From NCBI RefSeq assembly GCF_016909155.1, contig NZ_JAFBFG010000002.1:62001-126000 (forward strand): DNA of 64,000 bases. The letters are read 5' to 3'. Each line of letters begins with the position of its first letter. The first letter of the stretch is position 1. The translations under genes were made by a program, and so were the position numbers. This DNA is from Chryseomicrobium aureum (GTDB taxonomy: Bacteria > Bacillota > Bacilli > Bacillales_A > Planococcaceae). Of the stretch, positions 15,536 to 24,518 are shown one piece after another. The notes beneath the pieces were generated by a model. That model saw only the letters and a list, made by a program, of their open reading frames with translations, was not told the DNA's origin and ran no database searches.

Positions 15536-17376
15536 AACGACCGTTTTTGGAACAACTGCAAGACCGTGTTTTAGTGGCGGACGGGGCAATGGGCACACTG
15601 CTTTACTCGTACGGCGTCGATCACTGCAATGAAGAGCTAAACCTTTCTCACCCGGAAGACGTTCTGCGTGTACATGAACAGTATATTGCAGCAGGAGCGG
15701 AAGTGATTCAGACAAACACCTACGCAGCGAATTACGTGAAACTCGCACGTTATGGTTTGCAAGAACAAGTGAAAGCCATCAATACAGCGGCAGTAAAACT
15801 TGCCAAACAAGCTGCGGGGGACGAGGTATACGTCCTTGGAACATTTGGAGGATTGCGTGGAATCAAACAAGACATTCCACTCGATGAAATCAAACGCAGT
15901 TTTAGAGAACAGCTCTATATATTTTTAATGGAAGGCGTCGACGCACTGTTACTCGAAACGTACTACGATTTTGAAGAACTAAAAGCCGTTGTGCAAATCG
16001 CAAAGGCAGAGTGTGAGTTACCGATTATCGCAGAAGTGTCGATGCATGAAGTGGGTGTATTGCAAAACGGCTATTCACTTGCACAAGCATTTGAAGAGTT
16101 GGAAGCTGCAGGAGCCGATGTTATTGGTGTCAATTGTCGAATGGGTCCATTCCACATGCTGAGTGCTCTCAAGCAAGTTCCGATTCCCAACAAGGCGCTG
16201 CTCTCTGTCTATCCGAATGCGAGTCTTCCTCAAGTGGAAGAAGGTCGCTATTCGTACGCAGAAGAGTTTCACTATTTTGCAGAAATTGCGGAGGAGCTGA
16301 GACAGCAAGGTGTCCACTTGATCGGAGGCTGTTGTGGAACGACGCCTGGCCATATCCAAGCGATCGCAGAAACTCTAGGCGACCGCACGCCAATTTCGAC
16401 CAAACAAATCACGGCAAAAAAATCTGACCCACAAATCGAGCAAGTTTCAGCCGAGTCCCCACTACTTCAAAAAGTGCGGAAGGAAACGACAATTCTCGTG
16501 GAACTTGACCCACCAAAGCATTTAAATACCGACCGATTCTACGAAGGAATTCAAGCTCTCCATGAAGCTGGTGCCGATGCACTAACACTCGCTGACAATC
16601 CTCTAGCTTCTCCGAGAGTCGGGAATGATGCAGTGGCAGCCATCATCAAAGAACGATACGATGCCACGCCACTTGTTCATTTAACATGCCGTGATCGAAA
16701 TTTGATTGGTCTCCAATCGCACTTAATGGGTCTCCATGAGCTTGGTGTACAAGACCTGCTCGCCATCACAGGAGATCCTGCCAAAATTGGGGACTTTCCG
16801 GGAGCAGCATCTGTCTACGACTTATCAAGTTTAGAACTAATCGAGCTTATCAAGCAGAACAATCGTGGATTATCATTTTCGGGGAAATCACTGGAGAGAC
16901 CGACACGGTTTTCGGTGGGGGCAGCATTTAATCCGAATTACCGCCATATGGATGCCTCGATCAAGCGGCTTGAAAAGAAAGTCGCAGCAGGAGCGGATTA
17001 TTTTATTACGCAACCGGTTTTTGGAATCGATCAGCTACATGCACTTGCAGAAGCAGCAAAACAAGTCGATAAACCGTTTTTCGTCGGCATCATGCCTTTA
17101 TTATCGTCGCGCAACGCAGAGTTTCTGCATCACGAAGTTCCAGGGATTCGTCTTCCAGAAGTGACAAGACAGCGTATGCGAGAAGCGGGAGAAGACCCTG
17201 CAACAGCACTTGAAGTCGGCATGACGATTACAAAAGAACTGCTAGAAGAAGCGGTCAAGTTATTTAACGGAATCTATCTGATTACACCATTTCTCCGTTA
17301 TGAGCTCTCACTTGAATTGATTGACTTTATCAAGACACGCAACAAGGAGGAATCGTATGACCAGCTCCACATTTGA
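15532..17376 (+). CDS. yitJ: bifunctional homocysteine S-methyltransferase / methylenetetrahydrofolate reductase
   Basis: A 614-residue fusion like B. subtilis YitJ. Residues 1-290 form the homocysteine methyltransferase barrel: DGAMGTLLYSYG, GVNCRMGP and GGCCGTTPGH, which supply the three zinc cysteines. Residues about 315-600 form the MTHFR barrel, with VELDPPKHLNTDRFYEG, LTCRDRNLIGLQSHLMG, LAITGDPAKIGDFPGA and YFITQPVF. The reductase half makes 5-methyl-THF for MetH downstream; the methyltransferase half may use S-methylmethionine or help the pathway. The ATG overlaps the metI stop, and metH starts inside its last codons. Confidence 0.95.
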   Translation: MKRPFLEQLQDRVLVADGAMGTLLYSYGVDHCNEELNLSHPEDVLRVHEQYIAAGAEVIQTNTYAANYVKLARYGLQEQVKAINTAAVKLAKQAAGDEVYVLGTFGGLRGIKQDIPLDEIKRSFREQLYIFLMEGVDALLLETYYDFEELKAVVQIAKAECELPIIAEVSMHEVGVLQNGYSLAQAFEELEAAGADVIGVNCRMGPFHMLSALKQVPIPNKALLSVYPNASLPQVEEGRYSYAEEFHYFAEIAEELRQQGVHLIGGCCGTTPGHIQAIAETLGDRTPISTKQITAKKSDPQIEQVSAESPLLQKVRKETTILVELDPPKHLNTDRFYEGIQALHEAGADALTLADNPLASPRVGNDAVAAIIKERYDATPLVHLTCRDRNLIGLQSHLMGLHELGVQDLLAITGDPAKIGDFPGAASVYDLSSLELIELIKQNNRGLSFSGKSLERPTRFSVGAAFNPNYRHMDASIKRLEKKVAAGADYFITQPVFGIDQLHALAEAAKQVDKPFFVGIMPLLSSRNAEFLHHEVPGIRLPEVTRQRMREAGEDPATALEVGMTITKELLEEAVKLFNGIYLITPFLRYELSLELIDFIKTRNKEESYDQLHI

Positions 17377-20300
17377 ACAGCAACTCCAGAAGAAAATTCT
17401 CGTCTTAGACGGGGCGATGGGAACCATGATCCAACAAGCAGACCTATCGGCTGAAGACTTTGGTGGGGAAGAATACGAAGGGTGTAACGAGTACTTAGTT
17501 CGTACACGACCCGATGTCGTCGAATCAATTCATGCTGCTTACTTTGAAGCTGGGGCTGACATTGTAGAGACCAACACATTTGGAGCTACACCAGTCGTGT
17601 TGGACGAGTATGACCTTGGCCACTTAGCGTATGAATTGAACAAAGAAGCAGCAGAAATTGCAAAGCGTGTCGCCTCGGAATTCGCAACAGATGAAAGACC
17701 TCGTTTTGTAGCAGGGGCAATGGGACCGACCACAAAAACGTTATCGGTTACAGGGGGAATCTCGTTTGATGCACTCGTTCAGGATTATCAAGTACAGGCA
17801 GAAGGATTACTAGATGGTGACGTAGACGTACTGCTTGTTGAAACAAGCCAAGATGCGCTAAATGTGAAAGCGGCGAACTTAGGTATTCAAAACGCATTCA
17901 AAAGCCGCGGTCGTGAACTGCCGATTCTCGTTTCCGGAACAATTGAACCAATGGGAACCACACTTGCTGGTCAGTCTATCGAGGCGTTTTACATTTCGCT
18001 AGAGCATATGAATCCGCTTGTTGTGGGCCTGAACTGCGCGACGGGTCCTGAATTTATGCGCGACCATTTGCGTTCTCTATCGACGTTAGCGTCTAGCTAC
18101 GTCAGTTGTTATCCGAACGCTGGGCTTCCAGACGAAGAAGGAAATTACAACGAGACACCCGAGTCCCTCGCTACCAAAATGGAGGGATTCTTAGAAAAAG
18201 GATGGCTGAACTTACTAGGAGGGTGTTGCGGGACGACACCAGACCATATTCGTGCCCTTGCAGCAGTTGCTGAAAAGTATCAACCGCGCACGGCGACAAC
18301 ACATGATGAGCACAAAGTTTCCGGTATCGAGCCGTTCGTTTACGACGACCCGTCTACTCGTCCGATCTTAGTCGGGGAACGCACGAACGTCATTGGGTCT
18401 CGAAAATTTAAGCGTCTCATTCAAGAGGGCAAATTAGAAGAGGCATCTGAAATTGCGCGTGCACAAGTTAAAAATGGGGCGCAAATCATCGATATTTGCC
18501 TCGCTGACCCGGACCGTGAAGAAGTAGAAGATATGGATCAATTCATCCAACAAGTTGTGAAAAAAGTGAAGGTCCCATTAATGATTGATTCAACAGATGA
18601 AAAGGTATTAGAAGTGGCCCTGCGTTATTCACAAGGAAAAGTCATCATTAACTCCATCAATTTAGAAGACGGGGAGGAACGTTTTGAAGCCATAGCGCCG
18701 CTTGTGCACCAGTTCGGAGCAGCCGTAGTTGTCGGAACCATCGACGAAAAGGGAATGGGTGTCTCTGCAGAACGAAAAATCGCCATTGCAGAACGCTCCT
18801 ATCACTTGTTGACTGAAAAATACGGCATAGCGCCATCAGACATTATTTTTGATGCACTGGTCTTTCCTGTCGGCACGGGAGATGAACAGTATATCGGTTC
18901 GGCGAAAGCCACTGTTGAGGGGATTCGCGCTATCAAAGAACGCTTCCCGCACTGTCCGCAGATCCTTGGTGTGAGTAATGTCTCATTTGGACTTCCGCCT
19001 GTTGGTCGCGAAGTGCTAAATGCTGTGTTCTTGTATCACTGCGTGCAAGCAGGTCTTGATTACGCCATCGTCAACACGGAAAAACTTGAGCGTTTTGCTT
19101 CGATTCCGGAAGAGGAGGTAAAACTCGCCGAAGAACTATTGTTTGATACGACAGATGAGACCCTCGCGAAGTTCACGGAATTCTACAGAGGAATGAAAAA
19201 AGAAGAGAAAGTGATCGCACTACCGGAAACGGTAGAAGAACGCTTGGCCTACTATATTGTCGAAGGGACGAAAGAAGGGTTACTGCCAGATTTAGACGCT
19301 GCTCTTGCAAGCTATGACGCACCGCTAGATGTGATCAATGGACCCCTGATGGCAGGTATGGCAGAAGTAGGACGCTTGTTCAATGACAATCAATTGATTG
19401 TTGCAGAGGTTTTGCAAAGTGCAGAGGTCATGAAAGCAGCGGTCGCTTACTTAGAGCCGCATATGGAGCAATCAGATGTGTCATCGACAAAAGGGAAGGT
19501 CATTTTGGCTACGGTAAAAGGGGACGTACATGATATCGGGAAAAACTTAGTGGATATTATCCTGAGTAACAACGGCTATGACGTGACAGATCTTGGAATT
19601 AAAGTAACGCCTCAAGAACTCATTGAACAAGTACGGACGCATAAACCAGATATCATCGGTTTATCAGGACTGCTTGTGAAATCCGCTCAGCAGATGGTCG
19701 TAACCGCACAAGATTTGAAAGCAGCAGGCATTGAAACGCCAGTTGTCGTTGGTGGAGCCGCCTTGACGCGAAAATTTACGGCAAATAAAATCGCAAAAGA
19801 ATACGATGGTTTAGTGCTATACGCGAAAGATGCAATGGACGGACTTCAAATCTTTAATGACTTGCAAAATCCTGAAAATCGTTTAGAGATTCAGACCTTA
19901 TACGACGAGGATCAGAAAAAGCGCTTAGAGGCACCCGAAAAAGAGATTCCTCGAAAGCCGGCAACAGTGGGAACTTCTACAGTAAGTCGAGATGTTAAGG
20001 TCTATACTCCTGCCGATTTGGATGTGCATATTTTGCGAGACTTCTCTCTACGTCAAGTCTATCCCTATATCAATCAGCAGATGTTGCTTGGCCATCATTT
20101 GGGCATTAAAGGGAAAATCTCTCGCTTGCTAGCTGAACAAGACGAGCGAACGATAAAATTAAAAGAAATAACGGATCAGTTGTTCGAACAGGCAGTAAAC
20201 GAAGGGATTCTACAAGCATCGGCCATTTATCAGTTCTTCCCGGCGCAATCGGACGGTGACGATGTGATTATCTATGACCCGAAAAATCACACGCGAGAAA

Positions 20301-20794
20301 TTGAGCGTTTCCATTTTCCACGTCAGATAAAACCGGATCATCTTTGTCTAGCCGATTATTTAAAACCAGTCGGTGGGGAGATGGATTATGTAGGATTCTT
20401 TACGGTAACAGCAGGAAAAGGTATCCGAACATGGGCGCAGCAACTGAAAGAACAAGGGAAGTTTTTAGAAAGTCATGCGCTGCAGGCTTTGGCGCTTGAG
20501 ACAGCAGAAGGCTTAGCGGAACGCATGCATGAAATGATGCGCTCGAGATGGGGCTTCCCAGATCCAGTCGAACTATCCATCCAAGATTTGTTCCGAACGA
20601 AATACCAAGGCCAACGCTTCTCATTCGGGTACCCAGCGTGCCCGGAGCTCGAGGATCAGAAGAAGCTATGGAAATTGCTTCAGCCTGAACGGATTGGGGT
20701 GGAGTTGACGGACGGTTGCATGATGGAGCCTGAGGCATCGGTTTCTGCGATGGTGTTTGCGCATCCGGAGGCTCGGTATTTTAATGTGTATTAG
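17357..20794 (+). CDS. metH: cobalamin-dependent methionine synthase
   Basis: Transfers the methyl of 5-methyl-THF through cobalamin to homocysteine. The 1145 residues hold all four modules: homocysteine barrel (1-320; DGAMGTMIQ, GLNCATGP, GGCCGTTPDH), pterin barrel (about 330-620; RTNVIGSRKFKRLI, DICLADPDREEVEDM), B12 cap and B12 domain (about 640-880; DVHDIGKN, cobalt-ligand His725), and C-terminal SAM-dependent reactivation domain (RTKYQGQRFSFGYPACPE, near 1075-1095). The ATG with AAGGAGG lies inside the yitJ gene, overlapping it by 20 bases; an earlier start codon has no ribosome site. The enzyme implies B12 uptake or synthesis elsewhere. Confidence 0.97.
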   Translation: MTSSTFEQQLQKKILVLDGAMGTMIQQADLSAEDFGGEEYEGCNEYLVRTRPDVVESIHAAYFEAGADIVETNTFGATPVVLDEYDLGHLAYELNKEAAEIAKRVASEFATDERPRFVAGAMGPTTKTLSVTGGISFDALVQDYQVQAEGLLDGDVDVLLVETSQDALNVKAANLGIQNAFKSRGRELPILVSGTIEPMGTTLAGQSIEAFYISLEHMNPLVVGLNCATGPEFMRDHLRSLSTLASSYVSCYPNAGLPDEEGNYNETPESLATKMEGFLEKGWLNLLGGCCGTTPDHIRALAAVAEKYQPRTATTHDEHKVSGIEPFVYDDPSTRPILVGERTNVIGSRKFKRLIQEGKLEEASEIARAQVKNGAQIIDICLADPDREEVEDMDQFIQQVVKKVKVPLMIDSTDEKVLEVALRYSQGKVIINSINLEDGEERFEAIAPLVHQFGAAVVVGTIDEKGMGVSAERKIAIAERSYHLLTEKYGIAPSDIIFDALVFPVGTGDEQYIGSAKATVEGIRAIKERFPHCPQILGVSNVSFGLPPVGREVLNAVFLYHCVQAGLDYAIVNTEKLERFASIPEEEVKLAEELLFDTTDETLAKFTEFYRGMKKEEKVIALPETVEERLAYYIVEGTKEGLLPDLDAALASYDAPLDVINGPLMAGMAEVGRLFNDNQLIVAEVLQSAEVMKAAVAYLEPHMEQSDVSSTKGKVILATVKGDVHDIGKNLVDIILSNNGYDVTDLGIKVTPQELIEQVRTHKPDIIGLSGLLVKSAQQMVVTAQDLKAAGIETPVVVGGAALTRKFTANKIAKEYDGLVLYAKDAMDGLQIFNDLQNPENRLEIQTLYDEDQKKRLEAPEKEIPRKPATVGTSTVSRDVKVYTPADLDVHILRDFSLRQVYPYINQQMLLGHHLGIKGKISRLLAEQDERTIKLKEITDQLFEQAVNEGILQASAIYQFFPAQSDGDDVIIYDPKNHTREIERFHFPRQIKPDHLCLADYLKPVGGEMDYVGFFTVTAGKGIRTWAQQLKEQGKFLESHALQALALETAEGLAERMHEMMRSRWGFPDPVELSIQDLFRTKYQGQRFSFGYPACPELEDQKKLWKLLQPERIGVELTDGCMMEPEASVSAMVFAHPEARYFNVY

Positions 20795-20809
20795 TAGTTA
20801 GATGTGGAG

Positions 20810-20842
20810 AACGCCGCTCTTAAATAAAGAGTGGCGTTTTTA
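20810..20842 (+). terminator. terminator of the methionine operon
   Basis: AACGCC/GGCGTT and CTCTT/AAGAG stems separated by one mismatch carry an AAATA loop and end in TTTT. Confidence 0.9.
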
Positions 20843-20945
20843 TATGAGCGTTCGGCAATTGTGTCGAAAGATTCGATGGATAAATGGAGAGATTCACTGG
20901 CTAAGTCGAAAGATTCGACGGTTATTTATTGAGTTTCACCACTTC
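20841..20945. repeat. five degenerate 21-bp repeats
   Basis: Units of 21 bases start at 20841, 20862, 20883, 20904 and 20925. The first and third strong units share GTCGAAAGATTCGA; all keep a central (A/T)TTC. Read rightward the units give heptapeptides such as CRKIRWI, NGEIHWL and SRKIRRL. The open frame covering them has no ribosome site, so it is listed as a repeat and not as a gene. Confidence 0.78.
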
Positions 20946-20980
20946 CTCATGTTATGGAAACTAAACACCCGGCTATACCC

Positions 20981-21029
20981 AAAAAAATCAGCTCCTTCTC
21001 TTGAGCTGACTCCAGAGAAGGTGCTGATT
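20981..21029 (-). terminator. terminator of the DUF2500 gene (recurrent stem type)
   Basis: AATCAGC(A/T)CCTTCTCT-type arms at 20986-21001 and 21014-21029 pair, and the leftward transcript ends in seven U residues. The same stem sequence recurs at 35721-35769 and, trimmed, at 45482-45526. Confidence 0.9.
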
Positions 21030-21034
21030 CTATT

Positions 21035-21415
21035 TTATACTTGTGGTTCTATCTTACGTTCAAAATTAATATAGCGTGTACCTTGGAACGTTAGTAAACC
21101 TAAATCACCTTCCGCAAGCTGCCCGAACTCATGCCCGCGAACTGGTAGTTCCATACGGTCACCACTTTGTACTTCAAATGTTACATAATACCAAGTGTTA
21201 GCTGCGCTCTCTCCACTGCCACCTGACGTTTCTGTGCGTTTAGTTTTCACAGAAGCGGGTACACTGAGTTGAGGTGAATTGTTATTTTTTGACCACGTTT
21301 TAATGGAGCCCCCAATTCCAATAATAATAACAGAAATAATTACAACAAACACCACAGCTATGAACACTGTTCCGAACGAATCCATAAAGCCGAATGCAGG
21401 ATCTGAATAACCCAA
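21035..21415 (-). CDS. DUF2500 family membrane protein
   Basis: A 126-residue protein with one N-terminal transmembrane helix (residues about 13-35, FGTVFIAVVFVVIISVIIIG) and a soluble C-terminal domain ending TWYYVTFEVQSGDRMELPVRGHEFGQLAEGDLGLLTFQGTRYINFER in several stretches. That NTWYY…GDLGxLTFQGTRY pattern is the DUF2500 family. The function is not known. A Ser/Gly/Glu-rich linker near residue 65 separates helix and domain. The ATG is preceded by AAAGGGGGAG. It is a lone gene, divergent from the BCCT transporter. Confidence 0.82.
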   Translation of the reverse strand: MGYSDPAFGFMDSFGTVFIAVVFVVIISVIIIGIGGSIKTWSKNNNSPQLSVPASVKTKRTETSGGSGESAANTWYYVTFEVQSGDRMELPVRGHEFGQLAEGDLGLLTFQGTRYINFERKIEPQV

Positions 21416-21554
21416 TCAAACTCCCCCTTTTTGTATTCTTTACGAATAAAAGGTGGAGAAGTTTCATGTGGAGAGAAACGTGCATCGCTTGACCCTTACA
21501 TAAAATTAAGGTAGGGTAGGGAATTGTGTAAACTATAAGAAAGAAGGGGAGAAT

Positions 21555-23033
21555 GTGAAGAAAGTTACAAATGTATTTTGGATTACGCTTGCGCTCGTTA
21601 TTGTGACCGTCCTTTTCGGTGCAATTGTGCCAGAAGGTTTTGAGTCAGTAACAGCCAATATGCAAGCCTTTATTACAACCACTTTTGGTTGGTATTACTT
21701 GATTATTGTAGGCCTAATGGTTGTTTTTACGCTATTTTTAATTTTTAGCCCGTACGGAAAGATTCGATTAGGAAAAGATACAGATCGTCCTGCATACTCG
21801 CGTCCAACGTGGTTTGCGATGTTATTTTCAGCAGGGATGGGGATCGGACTTGTATTTTGGGGAGCGGCTGAGCCGTTATCACATTATGCTGTTTCTTCGC
21901 CAACAGGTGAGACAGGCACAGACCAGGCCTTCCGCGATTCGATGCGTTATACATTTTTCCACTGGGGACTACATGCTTGGGCCATTTATGCGATTGTAGC
22001 TTTAGCACTCGCTTACTTCCAGTTCCGCAAAGGCGAACCTGGATTAATTTCTGCAACACTTAAGCCAATCTTTGGGGACAAAATGTCTGGACCATGGGGT
22101 GTTATCGTCGACGTATTTGCGGTTTTTGCAACTGTTGTCGGTGTTGCAACTACTCTTGGCTTCGGTGCTGTTCAAATTAGTGGGGGACTAGCATATCTCT
22201 TAGGAATTGAAGTTTCTTATACTCTGCAGGTTATTATTATTGCGGTCGTAACCGTTCTCTTTCTTGCTTCGGCATGGTCAGGTCTAAGTAAAGGGATTAA
22301 ATATTTATCGAATACGAACATGGTATTAGCGATTGCATTATTAATTGGTGTTGTCGTTCTTGGACCGACATTATTGATTTTCAACATGTTTACAGACAGC
22401 CTAGGGGCGTATTTGCAGAACATCGTTCGAATGACGTTCCGCGCTGCACCACTCGACGGAGAAAGTCGCGACTGGATCAATGGTTGGACGATCTTTTACT
22501 GGGCTTGGTGGATTTCATGGGCACCATTTGTTGGGATCTTCATTGCTCGTGTTTCCAAAGGACGTACGATTCGTGAATTCTTAACAGGTGTATTGTTACT
22601 GCCATCCTTAGTGAGCTTCTTCTGGTTCTCAGCGTTTGGTTCTACGGCAATCAACGTACAGAAGTCTGGAATCGACTTGTCAGGGCTTGCGACAGAGGAA
22701 GTTTTGTTTGCAACATTTAACGAACTTCCATTCGCAACCATCCTGTCAATCATTGCGATCGTTCTCATCAGCACGTTCTTTATCACAAGTGCCGACTCGG
22801 CGACGTTTGTTCTAGGAATGCAGACGACGGGTGGATCTATGAATCCAGATAACTCTGTCAAGATCATCTGGGGAGTAGCACAGTCATTGATTGCGGTTAT
22901 TCTACTGGCAGCTAACGGGCTAACAGCTTTGCAAAATGCCTTGATCATAGCCGCGCTTCCGTTCTCGTTCATCATGGTATTGATGATGATTTCCACAATT
23001 AAAGCACTACAGTTAGAGCGTAAACGACTATAG
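21555..23033 (+). CDS. BCCT family betaine/choline/carnitine transporter
   Basis: A secondary transporter for compatible solutes such as glycine betaine, 492 residues and 12 predicted helices. Family marks: [20 protein letters not shown] (residues about 94-113), [20 protein letters not shown], the aromatic substrate box [32 protein letters not shown] in helix 8 and the following loop, and [12 protein letters not shown]. It resembles OpuD/BetL proteins of Bacilli. The start is GTG after AAGAAGGGGAG. A TTGACC box with a 17-base spacer to TAGGGT lies at 21489-21517 as a possible promoter. No regulator is adjacent. Confidence 0.92.
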   Translation: MKKVTNVFWITLALVIVTVLFGAIVPEGFESVTANMQAFITTTFGWYYLIIVGLMVVFTLFLIFSPYGKIRLGKDTDRPAYSRPTWFAMLFSAGMGIGLVFWGAAEPLSHYAVSSPTGETGTDQAFRDSMRYTFFHWGLHAWAIYAIVALALAYFQFRKGEPGLISATLKPIFGDKMSGPWGVIVDVFAVFATVVGVATTLGFGAVQISGGLAYLLGIEVSYTLQVIIIAVVTVLFLASAWSGLSKGIKYLSNTNMVLAIALLIGVVVLGPTLLIFNMFTDSLGAYLQNIVRMTFRAAPLDGESRDWINGWTIFYWAWWISWAPFVGIFIARVSKGRTIREFLTGVLLLPSLVSFFWFSAFGSTAINVQKSGIDLSGLATEEVLFATFNELPFATILSIIAIVLISTFFITSADSATFVLGMQTTGGSMNPDNSVKIIWGVAQSLIAVILLAANGLTALQNALIIAALPFSFIMVLMMISTIKALQLERKRL

Positions 23034-23044
23034 TGCTAGAACTA

Positions 23045-23082
23045 AAAAAGACTCTTTTCGCGAGATGCGAGAAGAGTCTTTT
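23045..23082. terminator. bidirectional terminator
   Basis: AAAAGACTCTT pairs with AAGAGTCTTTT, with an inner CGC/GCG stem; A and T runs on both sides serve the BCCT gene and the convergent acetyltransferase. Confidence 0.9.
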
Positions 23083-23088
23083 GTCTGT

Positions 23089-23532
23089 TTAGAAGGTGAT
23101 TCTGTGAGTTGTATCAGGTGAATGATGAACAGGGACGAAACCATTTTGACGATAGAAGGCATCCGCTTTCGCAGAATCTGTGCGACACGTGACACTCTTG
23201 AATGTTTCTTTTGCTTTTTCAAGACAAGCATCTAGCAACATTGTCCCAACACCGTTTCGACGTTCGTCAGCTGTCACATAAAATCTGCGAAGTCGTCCAG
23301 TAGCAGGGTCATCTGCATAGGAGTTTTGTAAAATGCCTCCGATTCCTACAAGATGTCCGTCTCTCCATACCCCATATAAAGCTTCTCCTGGCTTTTTAAA
23401 TAGTTCCGATCCATCTGCATATTGTTTAACCAGTCTTGTCAAAAATCGATACCCTTCATTTTCGCTTTCTTCAACAAGGTGTTGTACTGAAACTTCATTT
23501 AAATCGGTAATTTGTTTCACTTCGTATGACAT
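23089..23532 (-). CDS. GNAT family N-acetyltransferase
   Basis: A 147-residue acetyl-CoA-dependent acetyltransferase. The core is LVGIGGILQ (strand 4), then RLRRFYVTADERRNGVGTMLLDACLEKA, containing the acetyl-CoA pyrophosphate loop R/Q-x-x-G-x-G/A as RRNGVG (about 92-97), and ending ADAFYRQNGFVPV. The acceptor substrate cannot be told. The start has GGGGAGG nine bases upstream. Monocistronic and convergent with the BCCT gene. Confidence 0.9.
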   Translation of the reverse strand: MSYEVKQITDLNEVSVQHLVEESENEGYRFLTRLVKQYADGSELFKKPGEALYGVWRDGHLVGIGGILQNSYADDPATGRLRRFYVTADERRNGVGTMLLDACLEKAKETFKSVTCRTDSAKADAFYRQNGFVPVHHSPDTTHRITF

Positions 23533-23664
23533 GGTGTGGCCTCCCCTTTTCTTTTCTATTCGACATATCCGTTTTCAATCCCTCTATAACCTTAGGATTA
23601 TTTAAAATAATTCGAAACCAAGACTTTTATCCTTTTTATTTTACAACCAAAAGTCATTTATTGT

Positions 23665-23693
23665 TTGATTATTCAGAAAATAATGAGTATAAT
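23665..23693 (+). promoter_or_regulatory. sigma-A promoter of the EAL gene
   Basis: TTGATT at 23665-23670, a 17-base spacer, and a perfect TATAAT at 23688-23693. The start codon lies 37 bases after the -10 box. Confidence 0.82.
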
Positions 23694-23729
23694 AGTACTA
23701 ATTAATCTGAATAAATGGAGGTGAAAAAG

Positions 23730-24377
23730 TTGAATCACTACCTTGCAAGGCAACCTATAGTGGATCGAAACGGACATGTCATTGCTTATGAATTATTGTA
23801 TAGGAATAGTGAAGAAAACGTCTACACTGCGCAAGACCCAAATAACGCTACACGACAAGTACTCGAAACTGCCTATCATGTTATGGGATTAGATGTAGTT
23901 AGTCAAAATCTCCCCGTCTTTGTAAACTTTACTCGTGATTTGCTTATTCAACATCAACAATGGAACATCGCACCAGGTCAGTTGATTATTGAAGTGGTAG
24001 AGACGATTGAGTTTGATCAAGAACTGTTAAAAGCGTTGAAACACTTGAAAAAGGCGGGTTATCAAATTGGATTGGATGATTTTAATTGCAATCTTTCTGT
24101 TGCAGGTATTCCTGAAATCATTCGCGTGGCAGATTTCATTAAAATTGACTTTCAAGCACCATTTGATCGACAAAAATGTACAGAACAATTAGCAAAACGA
24201 TCTGGAAAGCGGCTGATTGCTGAAAAAATTGAAACACTTGAGGAGTATAAGCGAGCTTTAGACTCAGGGTACGCTTATTTTCAAGGGTATTTTTTTGGAA
24301 AGCCAGAAGTATTATCCGCTAGTTCCACCCCTATGCTAATTGACGATCAAATCCTCGTGCATGTTCCTCGATCTTAA
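23730..24377 (+). CDS. EAL-domain protein, YuxH-like but lacking the HDOD half
   Basis: A 215-residue EAL phosphodiesterase-like domain. ARQPIVDRNGHVIAYELLYR at the start matches the EAL-HDOD (YuxH/CdgJ-like) class, which has ELL in place of EAL. Residues normally needed for cyclic-di-GMP hydrolysis are largely kept: VNFT Asn, EVVET Glu, GLDDF Asp pair, IKIDF Lys, AEKIET Glu, FQGYFF Gln. Relatives run to about 400 residues with a C-terminal HDOD domain; here the frame stops after the EAL barrel. The start is TTG, since GGAGGTG lies six bases before it and would overlap the upstream ATG. Activity or mere binding is open. Confidence 0.85.
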   Translation: MNHYLARQPIVDRNGHVIAYELLYRNSEENVYTAQDPNNATRQVLETAYHVMGLDVVSQNLPVFVNFTRDLLIQHQQWNIAPGQLIIEVVETIEFDQELLKALKHLKKAGYQIGLDDFNCNLSVAGIPEIIRVADFIKIDFQAPFDRQKCTEQLAKRSGKRLIAEKIETLEEYKRALDSGYAYFQGYFFGKPEVLSASSTPMLIDDQILVHVPRS

Positions 24378-24432
24378 AGCATAGTCACTGCATTCTTCTT
24401 TATGAGAGTTTTCCGGTGAGAAAAGGGGATAC

Positions 24433-24489
24433 TTGTATCATTTTAATCAGATTCGCCAAGCACTGGATTTAAAAGGGCGCTGGACATAA
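24433..24489 (+). CDS. possible 18-residue micro-ORF
   Basis: TTG after AAAAGGGG opens a short frame YHFNQIRQALDLKGRWT that stops just before a terminator. The peptide looks amphipathic and ordered, not random, and the spacing to the ribosome site is five bases. It follows the EAL gene by 55 bases. No homologue is recognised; it could instead be the decayed end of a longer reading frame. Confidence 0.3.
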   Translation: MYHFNQIRQALDLKGRWT

Positions 24490-24490
24490 G

Positions 24491-24518
24491 AAAAGAGTAG
24501 GCAATCGCCTACTCTTTT
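24491..24518. terminator. bidirectional terminator
   Basis: A perfect 12-base stem, AAAAGAGTAGGC/GCCTACTCTTTT, with an AATC loop overlaps the stop codon of the DJ-1-like gene and also ends the EAL transcript. Confidence 0.93.

Noticed and set aside
20802-21074. A 90-residue open frame covering the repeat array
   Set aside because: It begins at the metH terminator, has no ribosome site and consists mostly of 21-bp repeats, then runs antisense into the DUF2500 gene.
22496-22996. A 166-residue frame antisense to the BCCT gene
   Set aside because: Shadow of a long membrane-protein gene, with no ribosome site and no conserved motif.
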